Of a stretch of 41,602 nt of DNA, positions 7,347 through 18,000 are shown piece after piece. The notes beneath the pieces were generated by a model that saw only the letters and a list, made by a program, of their open reading frames with translations, ran no database searches and had not been told where the DNA came from. The DNA is from Candidatus Azobacteroides sp. GTDB lineage: Bacteria > Bacteroidota > Bacteroidia > Bacteroidales > WRGA01. Each line of letters starts with the position of its first letter. The stretch's first letter is position 1. Where the stretch lies: contig JAJQEC010000041.1 of the NCBI GenBank assembly GCA_021201815.1, forward strand, positions 1 through 41,602, read 5' to 3'. A program made the position numbers and the translations under genes.

Positions 7347-10016
7347 TTACCTGTCACTTATAAGAATTGTTTGTGTCTGCCTGATATCAGCAGAAGAACC
7401 GCCCACCATGATATCAAATTCTCCGGGCTCAACCACACGTTTCATTTCTTTGTTCAACAAAGATAAATGTTCCGGAGTTAATGTCATAAAAACAGTCTTT
7501 TTTTCTCCCGCTTTCAGGTGTACCTTAGCAAATCCTTTCAATTCTTTTTCAGGCGTCCCCACACTGCTTACCTTATCGTTGATGTAAAGTTGTATCACTT
7601 CCGTCCCATCCACTGTTCCGGTATTCTCAATATCCAGTGTTACGGTTATGTTATCCCGCACAGTCGGATTGACAGGAGCAATCTTCATCTGATCATATTT
7701 AAACCGGGTATAGGACAATCCGTGTCCGAACGGGAAAAGAGGTTGTCCGTTTCCATCTACATACCTGCGATGGGAGGATTTCTTTTTGGAATAATATACC
7801 GGGAGTTGTCCGTGCGCTTTCGGAAAAGAAAGCGTAAGCTTTCCGGATGGGTTATGATCTCCGAATAATACATCGGTAATGGCTGTTCCTGTGGCTTCAC
7901 CCGGAAAGAATGCCTGAACAATGGCAGGCGATAAACGACTGACTTCTGTCAGAATAAGGGGCCTGCCGGTTATCATTACTGTAGCAAAAGGCTTTCCGGA
8001 AGCAGCGACAGTACGGAGAATATCCATATCCACTTCGTGCGGGTGCAAATTATGACGGTCCCGGCTTTCCCCGACTTCTTCCAATGTCTCCCCCATAACC
8101 ACAAGAGCAAAATCCGATGTAGCAAGGGAACGCTTCAGGTCCGAGAACAGGGAAGAAGAAGAAACATCCGCCATCCGCCATTTAACAGTCATACCGGCAT
8201 TGCCGTCTATTTCGGCAAAATCTACACGGAAAGGAATTTTCTTTCCTGCTTCCAGGTACATTTTTCCGGTTGCTTCGCTTTGCGGAGCGTGGGTTTTCCA
8301 GCAGTCAATCAATAGCTGATTATTCAAAAATACCTTTCCATAGTCATCAGGCCGGAAATAAAACTCATATAATCCACTGATGGAAACAGTAAGGAATCCT
8401 TCCCAGGAGGCAGAAAAGTTATCGGAATTGATTCCCGGTGCCGGACTGAGGTTATGCCAGTAGGGAGTGAGGTTGGCATCATAACCGGAATAAGCGGGTC
8501 GTCCTTCCGGATCCGCATTGTTATAGAAATTTACGCTCAGTGTTTTCTCTTTTCCGTCAGCAGCGGTGAGGGCTGATGGGGGAATGCTTGAGAAACGGTC
8601 CGATACTTCGTTGTTGATATATTCTATCCGGATCTTTTCTCCATATTGCTGCCGGAGGGCTTCATATACGCTGATGGCTTCCGCTCCGGCCGGAGAATAT
8701 CCTCCGGTATATGTTGAGTTGGCAAGGTTGCCAACAAGGGTAATCTTCTTTATGTTTTTGTCTACAGGCAACACATTTCCTTCGTTCTGCAATAACACAA
8801 TGGAGTTACGTGCTGCTTCCGATGCCAGTTGTTTATTTTCCGGTGTGTTGAATACTTTCTCAAGTAATGAGACATCCGTATACGGATTTTCGAAAAGGCC
8901 TAGTTCGAATTTCAGGCGCAACACTCCTGCAACCGCCCTATCCAGATCCTTTTCGGCCAGTAAACCTTCATTTACGGCCTCGACAATATTCTTTTGAAAT
9001 TCTTCGTATTTAAAATCATAGAACTGCATATCCAGTCCTGCGGATATAGCATTTACAATCGCTTCTTTATCAGTAGAAGCCGTATGGTGATTGGTAATCT
9101 GACGGTAAACAGCTCCCAGGTCCGATACCACAATTCCGTCAAACCCCCATTCCTTACGTAATACATCTGTCAGCAGCCATTTATTGGCTACGCTGGGAAT
9201 GCCATCCAACTCATGGTAAGCTGCCATAATCCCTTTTGCATTTCCTTCCCGCACCGCTTTTTCAAATACATACAGGTAAGAGTTGCGGGCATCTCTTTCC
9301 CCTATTAATACAGGTCCTTCGTTGCTGCCACTTTCAGGTATTCCATGCATGGCAAAATGCTTGGGTTCGGCAATAACTGCATTATTATCCGACAGGTTTT
9401 CTCCCTGTAATCCTTTTACTATATTTACTCCCATTCGGGAAGCCAGATACGTATCTTCTCCATACGTTTCCTCTACCCTGCCCCAACGAATTTCCCTGCC
9501 AAGGTCCAGATTCGGGGCCAGCACAAAATGAATGCCATGGGCCCGGGTTTCTGTGGCAATGGTTCTTCCGATAGCATATACCATCGTTGTATCCCAGGTA
9601 CAACTGGTAGCAAGCGGCACGGGGAAAGTAGTAGCTCCTTTTCCCTGGTAGCCATGAAGCGCTTCTTCTATAAATAATAACGGAATCCCCAGGCGGGTAT
9701 GTTCAACCGCACGTTTTTGTATTTCGTTGGCCAGTTTCGCGGATTCCGGATACAAGTCGTGAATCGCTCCGATACACAGCGTATCGATATAATATTTCAA
9801 CCTTTCCGGAGAAAGGGTAGCCGCATCTTCCAATATATCATTGGCTGCCAGCATATCCAGCTGGGCGGCTTTTTCTTCCAGGGTCATGCGGGAAAGCAAA
9901 TCCTTCACTCTTTCTTCGACAGGCAAAGAAGAGTTTTTATAACGGAGATCACTATTATGACAACTACTTATTATACCAGCAATAACAATGAACGCTAAGA
10001 ATTGTATTTTTCCCAT
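7347..10016 (-). CDS. GH3 beta-glucosidase-type lipoprotein with inserted PA14 domain
   Basis: This 889-residue GH3 enzyme is longer than its neighbour because a PA14 domain is inserted in the second sandwich domain at about residues 490-615 (SGLYEFYFRPDDYGKVFLNN, VKWRM). In GH3 beta-glucosidases such a PA14 insert caps the active site and limits substrate length. The lipoprotein signal is MGKIQFLAFIVIAGIISSC with cysteine 19. Catalytic landmarks are PKHF at 218-221 and the nucleophile D299 in GFDGIVVSDLGAV. A fibronectin-III-like domain closes the protein. The two GH3 proteins share only family-level similarity, so they probably cut different linkages of the same glycan. It lies inside the operon, 91 bases after the beta-helix gene. 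Confidence 0.92.
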   Translation of the reverse strand: MGKIQFLAFIVIAGIISSCHNSDLRYKNSSLPVEERVKDLLSRMTLEEKAAQLDMLAANDILEDAATLSPERLKYYIDTLCIGAIHDLYPESAKLANEIQKRAVEHTRLGIPLLFIEEALHGYQGKGATTFPVPLATSCTWDTTMVYAIGRTIATETRAHGIHFVLAPNLDLGREIRWGRVEETYGEDTYLASRMGVNIVKGLQGENLSDNNAVIAEPKHFAMHGIPESGSNEGPVLIGERDARNSYLYVFEKAVREGNAKGIMAAYHELDGIPSVANKWLLTDVLRKEWGFDGIVVSDLGAVYRQITNHHTASTDKEAIVNAISAGLDMQFYDFKYEEFQKNIVEAVNEGLLAEKDLDRAVAGVLRLKFELGLFENPYTDVSLLEKVFNTPENKQLASEAARNSIVLLQNEGNVLPVDKNIKKITLVGNLANSTYTGGYSPAGAEAISVYEALRQQYGEKIRIEYINNEVSDRFSSIPPSALTAADGKEKTLSVNFYNNADPEGRPAYSGYDANLTPYWHNLSPAPGINSDNFSASWEGFLTVSISGLYEFYFRPDDYGKVFLNNQLLIDCWKTHAPQSEATGKMYLEAGKKIPFRVDFAEIDGNAGMTVKWRMADVSSSSLFSDLKRSLATSDFALVVMGETLEEVGESRDRHNLHPHEVDMDILRTVAASGKPFATVMITGRPLILTEVSRLSPAIVQAFFPGEATGTAITDVLFGDHNPSGKLTLSFPKAHGQLPVYYSKKKSSHRRYVDGNGQPLFPFGHGLSYTRFKYDQMKIAPVNPTVRDNITVTLDIENTGTVDGTEVIQLYINDKVSSVGTPEKELKGFAKVHLKAGEKKTVFMTLTPEHLSLLNKEMKRVVEPGEFDIMVGGSSADIRQTQTILISDR

Positions 10017-10107
10017 TTTTATAGAATCAGGATAAAAATTAAAAGCCAGAACACAAGAGACAGGATCTTTTTCTCCTGCCTCCTGGTTTCCGGTTTTTAG
10101 TTCTACT

Positions 10108-11910
10108 TTATTTTACAATTAATTTTTTCGCAACTGTTTTTCCTTCGATGGTTATTTTCAGGATGTACATTCCGGGTTCCGCATTGATGGCATATACGCC
10201 TTTTCCTACAACCGGAAGATCAAACACGGTTTCTACCACCTGGCCACTCAATGATACCAGTTCTCCTTTTGCCTTTCCTTTCAGGTCTCCAAAATCGATA
10301 CCTAATAAGCCACCTCTGTTAACTACACTATTAAGCTTTATTTCCTGGCTGTCAGCATAGGAATCTTTAATACCGACAGTGATGAGATCGATTGTTGGTA
10401 TTTCTTTATCATCAATTCTGGTATTTCCTGTTACCGACTGCACCGCACCGGCAAAAATGGAACCATCCGCAGCAATATTACGTTGTACACGGAACATGTC
10501 TTCATCTATTTCATAATCTCCGAATAACAATTCCGGATCTCCCAGATTAGCAGCATACACATTATTATCTTTTAATGTATAATACCGCAGACCAAGCCTG
10601 GTTGTATTTTGTAAACCACTGCTGATGTCTACTCCGGAAACATCCAGTTCATTCCAGTCCGGTTGTGCATCTTCTCCTACCAGGTTGTACATATTAATGA
10701 GTGAAGGATTGCTTATGGCAGGATTATCAAACACATTATTTGCATTTAAAGAATGCCTGTCCGCATTGCCAATTAAGCCCACAATAGAATTTTTAAATAC
10801 AAAATCTGCTGCTCCGTTTGATACTTTTCCATCTATTCCTATATCTACCGCCCCTTCATTTTCTGTTTCATTTCCGATAATAATGGAGTTAAACACATTC
10901 AGTCTTGCTCCGTTTTTAGTAAAATGCATTCCACCACCTGAATTTCCGGAATTGGTACCTTTATTTCCGACCATGGTCACATTCACCAGCGTAATATCAA
11001 TATCATCGCCTGTTATAAACCAGCTTCCGGCACCTTCTGTTGTCCAGTTATTTACCACAGAAGTATTGATTAAAGTCACATTCATTTTATCCATTAAGAA
11101 AAAAGCTGCCCCATGCAATCCATAGGATACATTGTTTGAAACCGCACAAGCCTCTAAGGTAAGAACCTGATCCTGACCGTTGACAGTAAATGCAGCACCT
11201 CCTCTTTCATCACCTTCACCCTCTTTACCGGATGTATTGGAATGGATAGCGGTAGAGAAAAACCGGTGATTTCCACCGTTAAGGTAAAAAGCTCCTCCAC
11301 GGTCATATTCACAAATGTTCCCGGTAATTTTACAATATTCGAAGATTGTATTTACCTCTCCTACCGTATACATAAATCCTCCCCTGCTGGTACCACCAGG
11401 CCCGGCTGCTACGTTACCATCCGTTTCACACTCATAAAACCGTACTGTTGTGCCTTCTCCTTCCACACATACAGCACCCCCCTGACCTAACGAAACATTT
11501 TCTTCAAAAAAACATCTGTTAAATACCACGGAACCACTGGAGATTCTGATGGCTCCCCCATCGGTGTCACTAAATCCTGCAACAAAACCGATATCCTGGA
11601 AACCCAGGTATTGTCCTGATACGATTTCTTCCGGCAATACAACTTCAAAAATTTTCGTACTACCCTGACCATCAAAATAGTTAGATCCATTTCCTATGAA
11701 CTTTACGTTTTTATCCACACTGATGGCAGAATTCACATTAATCACATTCGCGGTCAGATAAATGACATCCCCGTCCGCAGCTTCACTTAATGCACTCCGG
11801 ATATCTGCATCCGTATCTCCGGATACGGTTATTTCCTTTGCTGAAACATTTGTTACCAGCCCCATTAACATCACTGCGAGCAATGATCTTAAAAAGTAAT
11901 TTGCTTTCAT
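10108..11910 (-). CDS. Secreted right-handed beta-helix protein with T9SS sorting domain
   Basis: This 600-residue exported protein has a signal peptide at residues 1-24, with cleavage after VSA. The body, about 25-450, has the short Asn- and Gly-rich repeats of a parallel beta-helix (NCFF, ITGN, VVNNWT, MVGNKG) of the kind found in polysaccharide lyases and choice-of-anchor proteins. The last 75 residues form a type A T9SS sorting domain, ending in GMYILKITIEGKTVAKKLIVK-like sequence. It is therefore expected to be moved across the outer membrane by the type IX system and fixed at the surface. No catalytic residues can be assigned by eye; it may bind or cleave the PUL substrate. It sits between the GH71/99-like and GH3 genes. 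Confidence 0.82.
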   Translation of the reverse strand: MKANYFLRSLLAVMLMGLVTNVSAKEITVSGDTDADIRSALSEAADGDVIYLTANVINVNSAISVDKNVKFIGNGSNYFDGQGSTKIFEVVLPEEIVSGQYLGFQDIGFVAGFSDTDGGAIRISSGSVVFNRCFFEENVSLGQGGAVCVEGEGTTVRFYECETDGNVAAGPGGTSRGGFMYTVGEVNTIFEYCKITGNICEYDRGGAFYLNGGNHRFFSTAIHSNTSGKEGEGDERGGAAFTVNGQDQVLTLEACAVSNNVSYGLHGAAFFLMDKMNVTLINTSVVNNWTTEGAGSWFITGDDIDITLVNVTMVGNKGTNSGNSGGGMHFTKNGARLNVFNSIIIGNETENEGAVDIGIDGKVSNGAADFVFKNSIVGLIGNADRHSLNANNVFDNPAISNPSLINMYNLVGEDAQPDWNELDVSGVDISSGLQNTTRLGLRYYTLKDNNVYAANLGDPELLFGDYEIDEDMFRVQRNIAADGSIFAGAVQSVTGNTRIDDKEIPTIDLITVGIKDSYADSQEIKLNSVVNRGGLLGIDFGDLKGKAKGELVSLSGQVVETVFDLPVVGKGVYAINAEPGMYILKITIEGKTVAKKLIVK

Positions 11911-11999
11911 AAAAATAAGATTTGATTAATTAATAATAAATTGGTGACTTATCAATGAGGCATGGAAAAGGCTCTCCTTTTCCATGCCTGTATGGGAAT

Positions 12000-13211
12000 T
12001 TATTTTTTGAAGAACTCCTTTGTATACCTTAGGTAATCATCTCCGAACTCAACAGTAGGTTCCAGATTAATACCGGTTGTATAATTATTCCAGTTATAAA
12101 CAATAATAATCCGGCTATCCCCGACATTCCTTTTTGCCACGTTGGCAAACTGCTGATACGGATTCTTTTTGATTTCACTGAAATTATAAGAGGGTGCATC
12201 CGGTTGATTTCCACTTATTACATACGCGCTGTTTGTCTCGTCGTTCCAGCGGGGAATCAGATAGGTTTCCGAAGAAGGATCATTTACCAGGTTATCAAAA
12301 GCCGGGGAAATCATAGGAATATATTCTTTTCCCAACGGCTTCATGCGTTCCTGCCAGTAGCGGTAGTTATAATCCATCAGGGAGTAATATCCGTCATACC
12401 GGTCTTTGTTTCCGGTAGAAATATCCGTAATGAAGACAGCATCAAAATAGGCAAGGGTATCCGCCACGTGGTATCCTTTTGTTGTTTCATCGCGGTATCC
12501 CCAGCGTTCGGGAGAAGACCAGTTTCCGGCTAATTCACCCATCATCCAGACATTATTATTTACTTTATTCCGGAGCAGATTCGTGAATTCACCTAACAGA
12601 GGGGTCTGTGCCTGGTTGACAAAATTACACAGCACCATTACCGGCAGGCCATTGTTTTTATTTTTGTATGCATAATTCTTAGTCATTATTCCATTGTAAA
12701 CAGAGTCAAAATCATTTACAATCGTATCCATTCTGGCCGGATTATACATAAGTGTATCTACTCCTTTCCCGAACTGGTAGCCGGGGTCAAAACGTATGAC
12801 TACCTGCGGATGCCCGGGTTCATAGTAACGTTCGTAATTCCGCAAAATGGTATCGTTTAATCCGTGGCCACCCCAACTGATAATGAAGAAGTCAATTCCG
12901 GCCTGTTTTCCCCAATCCATTTGTTTTTTAAGGAATTCGGGTTGTGTCCTCAGGTCATATTCTCCTTCGATGGGTGTTCCGGTATACAACAATCCGTCTT
13001 TGGTATTGTCATTCCACCACACTCCTTCGGCCTGGTCATACGTCCTTACATCGTAGGGTACACCGATCACATAATCTTCCGTTACTACCACATCCGGTAT
13101 GTCATAAAAATATTCATCCTTCGGAAATTCATATACATCGGGCTTGTCCTCACAGGAAGAAAAAGCACCCAGCAGGACAATAAGACTTAGTATATTCAAT
13201 AGTTTTTTCAT
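12000..13211 (-). CDS. GH71/99-like lipoprotein
   Basis: This is a 403-residue lipoprotein in SusD-adjacent position. I chose ATG at 13211 because MKKLLNILSLIVLLGAFSSC is a clear lipoprotein signal; the frame can be extended to 13268, but the extra 19 residues would ruin the signal. The body looks like the TIM-barrel of GH71/GH99-type enzymes, with GIDFFIISWGGHG, VVIRFDPGYQFG and a C-terminal NWNNYTTGINLEP motif. GH99 proteins cut inside alpha-mannans; many members of the wider clan are uncharacterised, so the activity is not certain. The GH92 gene in the same operon makes an alpha-mannoside target reasonable. As a lipoprotein next to SusCD it may be the surface endo-enzyme or glycan-binding protein. 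Confidence 0.72.
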   Translation of the reverse strand: MKKLLNILSLIVLLGAFSSCEDKPDVYEFPKDEYFYDIPDVVVTEDYVIGVPYDVRTYDQAEGVWWNDNTKDGLLYTGTPIEGEYDLRTQPEFLKKQMDWGKQAGIDFFIISWGGHGLNDTILRNYERYYEPGHPQVVIRFDPGYQFGKGVDTLMYNPARMDTIVNDFDSVYNGIMTKNYAYKNKNNGLPVMVLCNFVNQAQTPLLGEFTNLLRNKVNNNVWMMGELAGNWSSPERWGYRDETTKGYHVADTLAYFDAVFITDISTGNKDRYDGYYSLMDYNYRYWQERMKPLGKEYIPMISPAFDNLVNDPSSETYLIPRWNDETNSAYVISGNQPDAPSYNFSEIKKNPYQQFANVAKRNVGDSRIIIVYNWNNYTTGINLEPTVEFGDDYLRYTKEFFKK

Positions 13212-13321
13212 AGGTACATTTTTTATAAAAGGTAAAAGGTATGAAGTAGTTTCTTTTTTACTTTCCACTTTTTATTTCCTTTCTATTAATATCTTTTTGT
13301 TATTTCACTTTTTTATTCCTG

Positions 13322-15082
13322 TTATTGGCCTGCGATTCTGTTTCGCGCTCTGTTCGGCAAATTATAGGGATACTCCGGATAGAGAAGACCCGGATTATCT
13401 TTTGCAAAAATCAGCCGGTAGGTAACCTGGTCCAGCACCGGTTTCAGGGTGTTATCCAGCAGATAATTATCAATCGCATACTGTGTTTCCGTTTTATTAA
13501 TATTCCGTTCATTCGACGGATAAACCAATCTTTCGGGTGTATAACCGTAACGGGCATCTACATATCCGTTGTTTTGTTCTACTTCAAAGTGAGGCTTAAA
13601 CGGAATGACTTCTGTTCTTCTCAGCAACGTATAATTATCGATTCCCTGACCAAACAGAGAAATCCAGTGTTGCAGGATGATTCTTTTGAAATTATCTTCT
13701 TCTCCGCCGAGGCAACAGTGATAAATGGAAAGGTAATCCCAGAACTCGGAAGGAGTAACAGAAGAAGAAATCGTATCTGTAGGAGTACTCCATTTGATGC
13801 CCGGAAAATCTTTGTATTCCTGTATGGCGGAATTGGAAGCTCCGTATTTGCTACATCTTGCATCTATTCCATCATAGTAGTATTCTTCTGCTGTTTTAGG
13901 ACCGCTCCAGTACCCTTTGTATACTGCTTCCGCACGAAGGAAACAAAGTTCAGGATAAGAAAAGAGATAAAAGTTAGCTGTCATAGCAGCAAACGTACGT
14001 TTATTGATTTTTGCAAAATCGTCATATTTCAATGCATCATAGGGAGAAGTCCATCCTGGTTCCGGTACATAATCCTGCGGACGACCCATCGAGTGCGGAC
14101 GGCCCAGGTATTTCGGAAGAGGTTTTGCTCTTGTTCCTCCGCTTCCTTCTTCCATATAATAATCCAGGCAAGGATCATTATAAGTAGTCGGTTTCATCCA
14201 CATAATCAATGATTCATGAATCACAGGAAAGTTTCCCGGATCAATAATATCCAGTTCGGGATTGGCAATTACTTCCCGGTATAAAGGATTCTGATTATCC
14301 GTATCTTCTCCGAATGTCATGTAGAAATTCTGGTTATTGTTTGAAATCAACATGTTATTCTCTGCGTTATTCAGTTCTTCCACAAGAATTTGTCTTGCTT
14401 CCTGCGCCAGACCGGGAGCCCAGTCATCAGGAACTTCTGTCAGGCGGGCAGCGGTTCTTAAACGGATACAATGGGCAAATTGCTTCCAACGCTGAATGTC
14501 CGATCCGAGAAAAGGTTCCGCTTCGGAAGGATATTTGTCTCCGGACGGGTCCAATGCCGTGTATGCGTCTTTGAGTTCTGCCAGGATCCCCCGGTATACA
14601 TCTTCCTCTTTATCAAATTTGATAGACGCCTGTCCGTTACAGGCATCACTGTAAGGAAGAGGACCATACAAACCGACTAATTGAGAAAATACATACGAGC
14701 GCCATATTTTTGCAATGGCAATCCGGTTTACATACGAAGGATTTTCGGCATAGGTTTTATCATTTATAATAGAAAACAACGGATTCAGTGCGCTCACATA
14801 CAGGTTATTCCATATCCTGTCTCCTCTTCCGTCGAAACCAAAGTGGGGAGCACTTCCCCCGATTACTGACCATTGATTGGTATAATTTCCAAAGAAATAC
14901 CAGTTATTCTGACTGGATAATTCCTTTAACATGGCAACGGTTGTCAACCCGAAAATATATTCCGGTTCCGCACTTGTTGTTCTGTTAGGATTATCATTTA
15001 TATCCTCGAACCCATCCGTACATGAATGTCCCACCATCAGGGTCGCAAGAATGAATAAAATTGATTTATATATTTTTTTCAT
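13322..15082 (-). CDS. SusD-like outer-membrane nutrient-binding lipoprotein
   Basis: This 586-residue protein has the lipoprotein signal MKKIYKSILFILATLMVGHSC (cysteine at 21) and the FEDINDNPNRTT start typical of the SusD/RagB superfamily. It has TPR-like helices rich in Trp and Tyr and a late YPSNERN motif, common in the group. SusD proteins lie as lids over the SusC channel and capture oligosaccharides at the cell surface. The gene begins 11 bases after the SusC stop, so the two are co-translated and should form one complex. Its closest branch seems to be the SusD-like_2 type, but I cannot settle the subfamily by eye. Confidence 0.93.
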   Translation of the reverse strand: MKKIYKSILFILATLMVGHSCTDGFEDINDNPNRTTSAEPEYIFGLTTVAMLKELSSQNNWYFFGNYTNQWSVIGGSAPHFGFDGRGDRIWNNLYVSALNPLFSIINDKTYAENPSYVNRIAIAKIWRSYVFSQLVGLYGPLPYSDACNGQASIKFDKEEDVYRGILAELKDAYTALDPSGDKYPSEAEPFLGSDIQRWKQFAHCIRLRTAARLTEVPDDWAPGLAQEARQILVEELNNAENNMLISNNNQNFYMTFGEDTDNQNPLYREVIANPELDIIDPGNFPVIHESLIMWMKPTTYNDPCLDYYMEEGSGGTRAKPLPKYLGRPHSMGRPQDYVPEPGWTSPYDALKYDDFAKINKRTFAAMTANFYLFSYPELCFLRAEAVYKGYWSGPKTAEEYYYDGIDARCSKYGASNSAIQEYKDFPGIKWSTPTDTISSSVTPSEFWDYLSIYHCCLGGEEDNFKRIILQHWISLFGQGIDNYTLLRRTEVIPFKPHFEVEQNNGYVDARYGYTPERLVYPSNERNINKTETQYAIDNYLLDNTLKPVLDQVTYRLIFAKDNPGLLYPEYPYNLPNRARNRIAGQ

Positions 15083-15093
15083 TGTTGTAAGTA

Positions 15094-18000
15094 TTAGAAT
15101 GAAACTTTAATATCAAAACCCAATGTCGTTGTCGGAGGCAATGATCCGGACTCTAATCCCTGGCCGTTACCGGCGTTCAATGCAGCTTCCGGGTCCAATC
15201 CTTTCGGTGTTTTCTGGTACAGGATCCATAAGTTACGTCCTACCAGAGACACACGGGCATTTGTCATTTTTATTTTAGAGATGAGGGACTTCGGCAGATT
15301 ATAACCGATACTTAATTCCCTTAATTTAACATACGAAGCATCGTAAGTAATCAGGTTATCATATCCATCGGCATAATATCCTACGTTTCCGGGCCAGAAA
15401 TACAGATCGCATTTTTCAGGTTCGTAATTCGGGTCAATCGGATTCATTGTTCCCGGTTCATAGGCAGATTCATCATAATAATAAATATCATTAAAATGAG
15501 TTCCTCCCCATAGGTAATCCCCACCTTCGCCAAAAATAACGGTCCGTTTCCAGTAATCTTCATGATCTCTTTCCAGTCCGGTAATTACTCCATTACGAAT
15601 TGCCTGTCTCCTGGTTCCGGAATATAATTTTCCTCCTTTTTTCATATCAACCAATACATATACATCAAAATCTTTAATTTTAAAACGGTTGCTGATACTC
15701 AGCATATATTTGGGATTCATATTTCCCAGATAAGCATTTTCCGACCGCTGAGGTTCTCCGTTGGTTTTGTTCACCATTCGGCGTCCCTGATTGTCTTCTA
15801 GCCATACTGTTCCGAATAAGGAACCATAAGGATACCCTTCTTTTACGATATTCCTTAAGCTGAATATTTCGCCTAGCTGGATTTCATCGGCACCTTCCAC
15901 CATACTTAATACTTTCGATTCATTGCGGGTGTAATTAAGGCCTAATTCCCAACTGAAATCTTTCAGTTCAAGCGGGATAAACCGTGCTGCAATTTCCCAA
16001 CCCCGGTTTCTGATTTCTCCGGCATTGTACATTTTCTGCTGGTATCCGGATGAAGATGCCATATCGGCTTCTACAATCTGGTCTTTGGAATTCGATTGGT
16101 AATAGGTTACATCAAGATTAATACGACCATTCAGGAAACGAAGGTCTGCTCCTACTTCATACGAGGTTGTCATTTCAGGCTTCAGCTCGGAGTTAGGTAA
16201 TGTACCATCCATGGAAGCATATTTATAACCTGCAAAAATATTATCCGAAGCAAAGTTGAAATAAGGGATAAGGCGATACGGATCCGTATCATTCCCTACT
16301 TTTGCATACGATCCTCTCAATTTTCCATACATAAGGCTGGATGGTACCTGCAGCATTTCGGTAGGAATCCAGGAAAGTCCCACAGAAGGATAAAAATAAG
16401 AGTTATTGGCTTTCGGCAAAGTAGAACTCCAGTCATTACGTCCTGTTACATCCAGGTAAATCCAATCCCTGAAACCGACAGATACCGACCCGTATAGGGA
16501 GTTAATGCGTTTTTTACTTGTGTATTCATCCGTTCTCGGATAATCATTGGTATTCTGAATATGCGCAAAACCGGCCTGCTTCAAAGAACGAATCTCTGCA
16601 GAATTCCAGTAGTTGTAAAAATCCAGACGGCTTCCTCCGAATGTTCCCACTACGGAGAAATCATTAAAACGCTGGTCGTATACAAACAGGAATTCATACA
16701 TATCATTATTTGTTTTGCTCATTCCCTCGTTATAATATCCATTCAGATCGTCTACACTTCCCAACGCACCTTTATTACGGAACTGGTACCTTTTTACTTC
16801 GATATATTCCCGACCGTACTTCAAGGTACCCCTTAAACTGGGCAGGAACTGATAAGAAAGGTCAAAATTTGCAAGGATGCGGGTTTTATTATCTTCATTC
16901 CTTGTTTCATTCATAATCCAGTAGGGATTGTGCGTATTATCCAGTTTCGCCAGCTCCGTACCATCTGTTGATTTGTAAGTTTTTAACTGGTCCAGCGTCA
17001 TGGTACGCGGAAGGATGGTGTACATATACAAAGGATTGTACTGATCCTGATTGGCATAGCGTCTGTTTTCCGTATCGTCATCCACAATAGTCACCTTGGA
17101 ATCCAACGTCAGGTTTTTCAATAAGGTATTATAAAAGCGCATATTCAACGTATTTCTTGTTACCAGGTTCTGCTGGTCTACGACGTCATTCGCTTTCATG
17201 TTAGTGAAAGATACACGGTAATTATTATCGATGTTTCCTCCTTCAATAGCAATGTTATTTGTCAGGGTGTAAGCAGTCTTATAAAAATCATAGATATTAT
17301 CCGGCTGCGGAGAATATGAGTACATCAAACCGTCAAGTCCGATATAAGGCTGACCGATCTGTGGTCCTCCGTTTGAACGGGAGCTGATGGTATTCATCAT
17401 TTTCTCCATAGAAGGAATACCCGGATAAGGATAGAGGTTTCCATCCGCATCTTCCGTAATCAATACATTCCTGTTTCCTCCGACCATCTGGGACATGTGC
17501 CCTACACCGAACGCATTCTGGAAGTCCGGCCATTGAGAAATGTAACGGAACATGGTATTAGAGTTCACAGAAACTTTAAAACGTCCGTCTTTTGCTTTTT
17601 TAGTTGTGATAATGATGACTCCGTTTGCAGCACGGGAACCGTATAACGCAGCAGCATTCGGTCCTTTCAATACGTCGATGGTTTCAATATCATCCGGATT
17701 GATATCGGCAGCACCGTTCCCCATATCCAATCCTCCGTTTTTATTTACCCCGTTACTCCCGTCACTGTTATCTATCGCCATTCCATCCACGACAAACAGC
17801 GGCTGGTTGTTTCCTGTAAAAGAGGAATTTCCACGGATAACGATACGGGCAGAACCGGTTGAACTGGTGGGAGGAGTTACCTGCACCCCGGCAATTTTAC
17901 CGGCAAGAGAAGAGACAATATTCTGGTCCCTTACTTCCGACATGGTTTCGGCATCTACCCTTTGCTGAGCTACCGTAAGAGAACGGGCATCTCTTTTTAT

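Noticed and set aside
13325..14212. Plus-strand frame of 295 codons inside the SusD gene
   Set aside because: It is the antisense of a well-supported SusD gene, and its translation is Ile- and Phe-rich with no recognisable domain.
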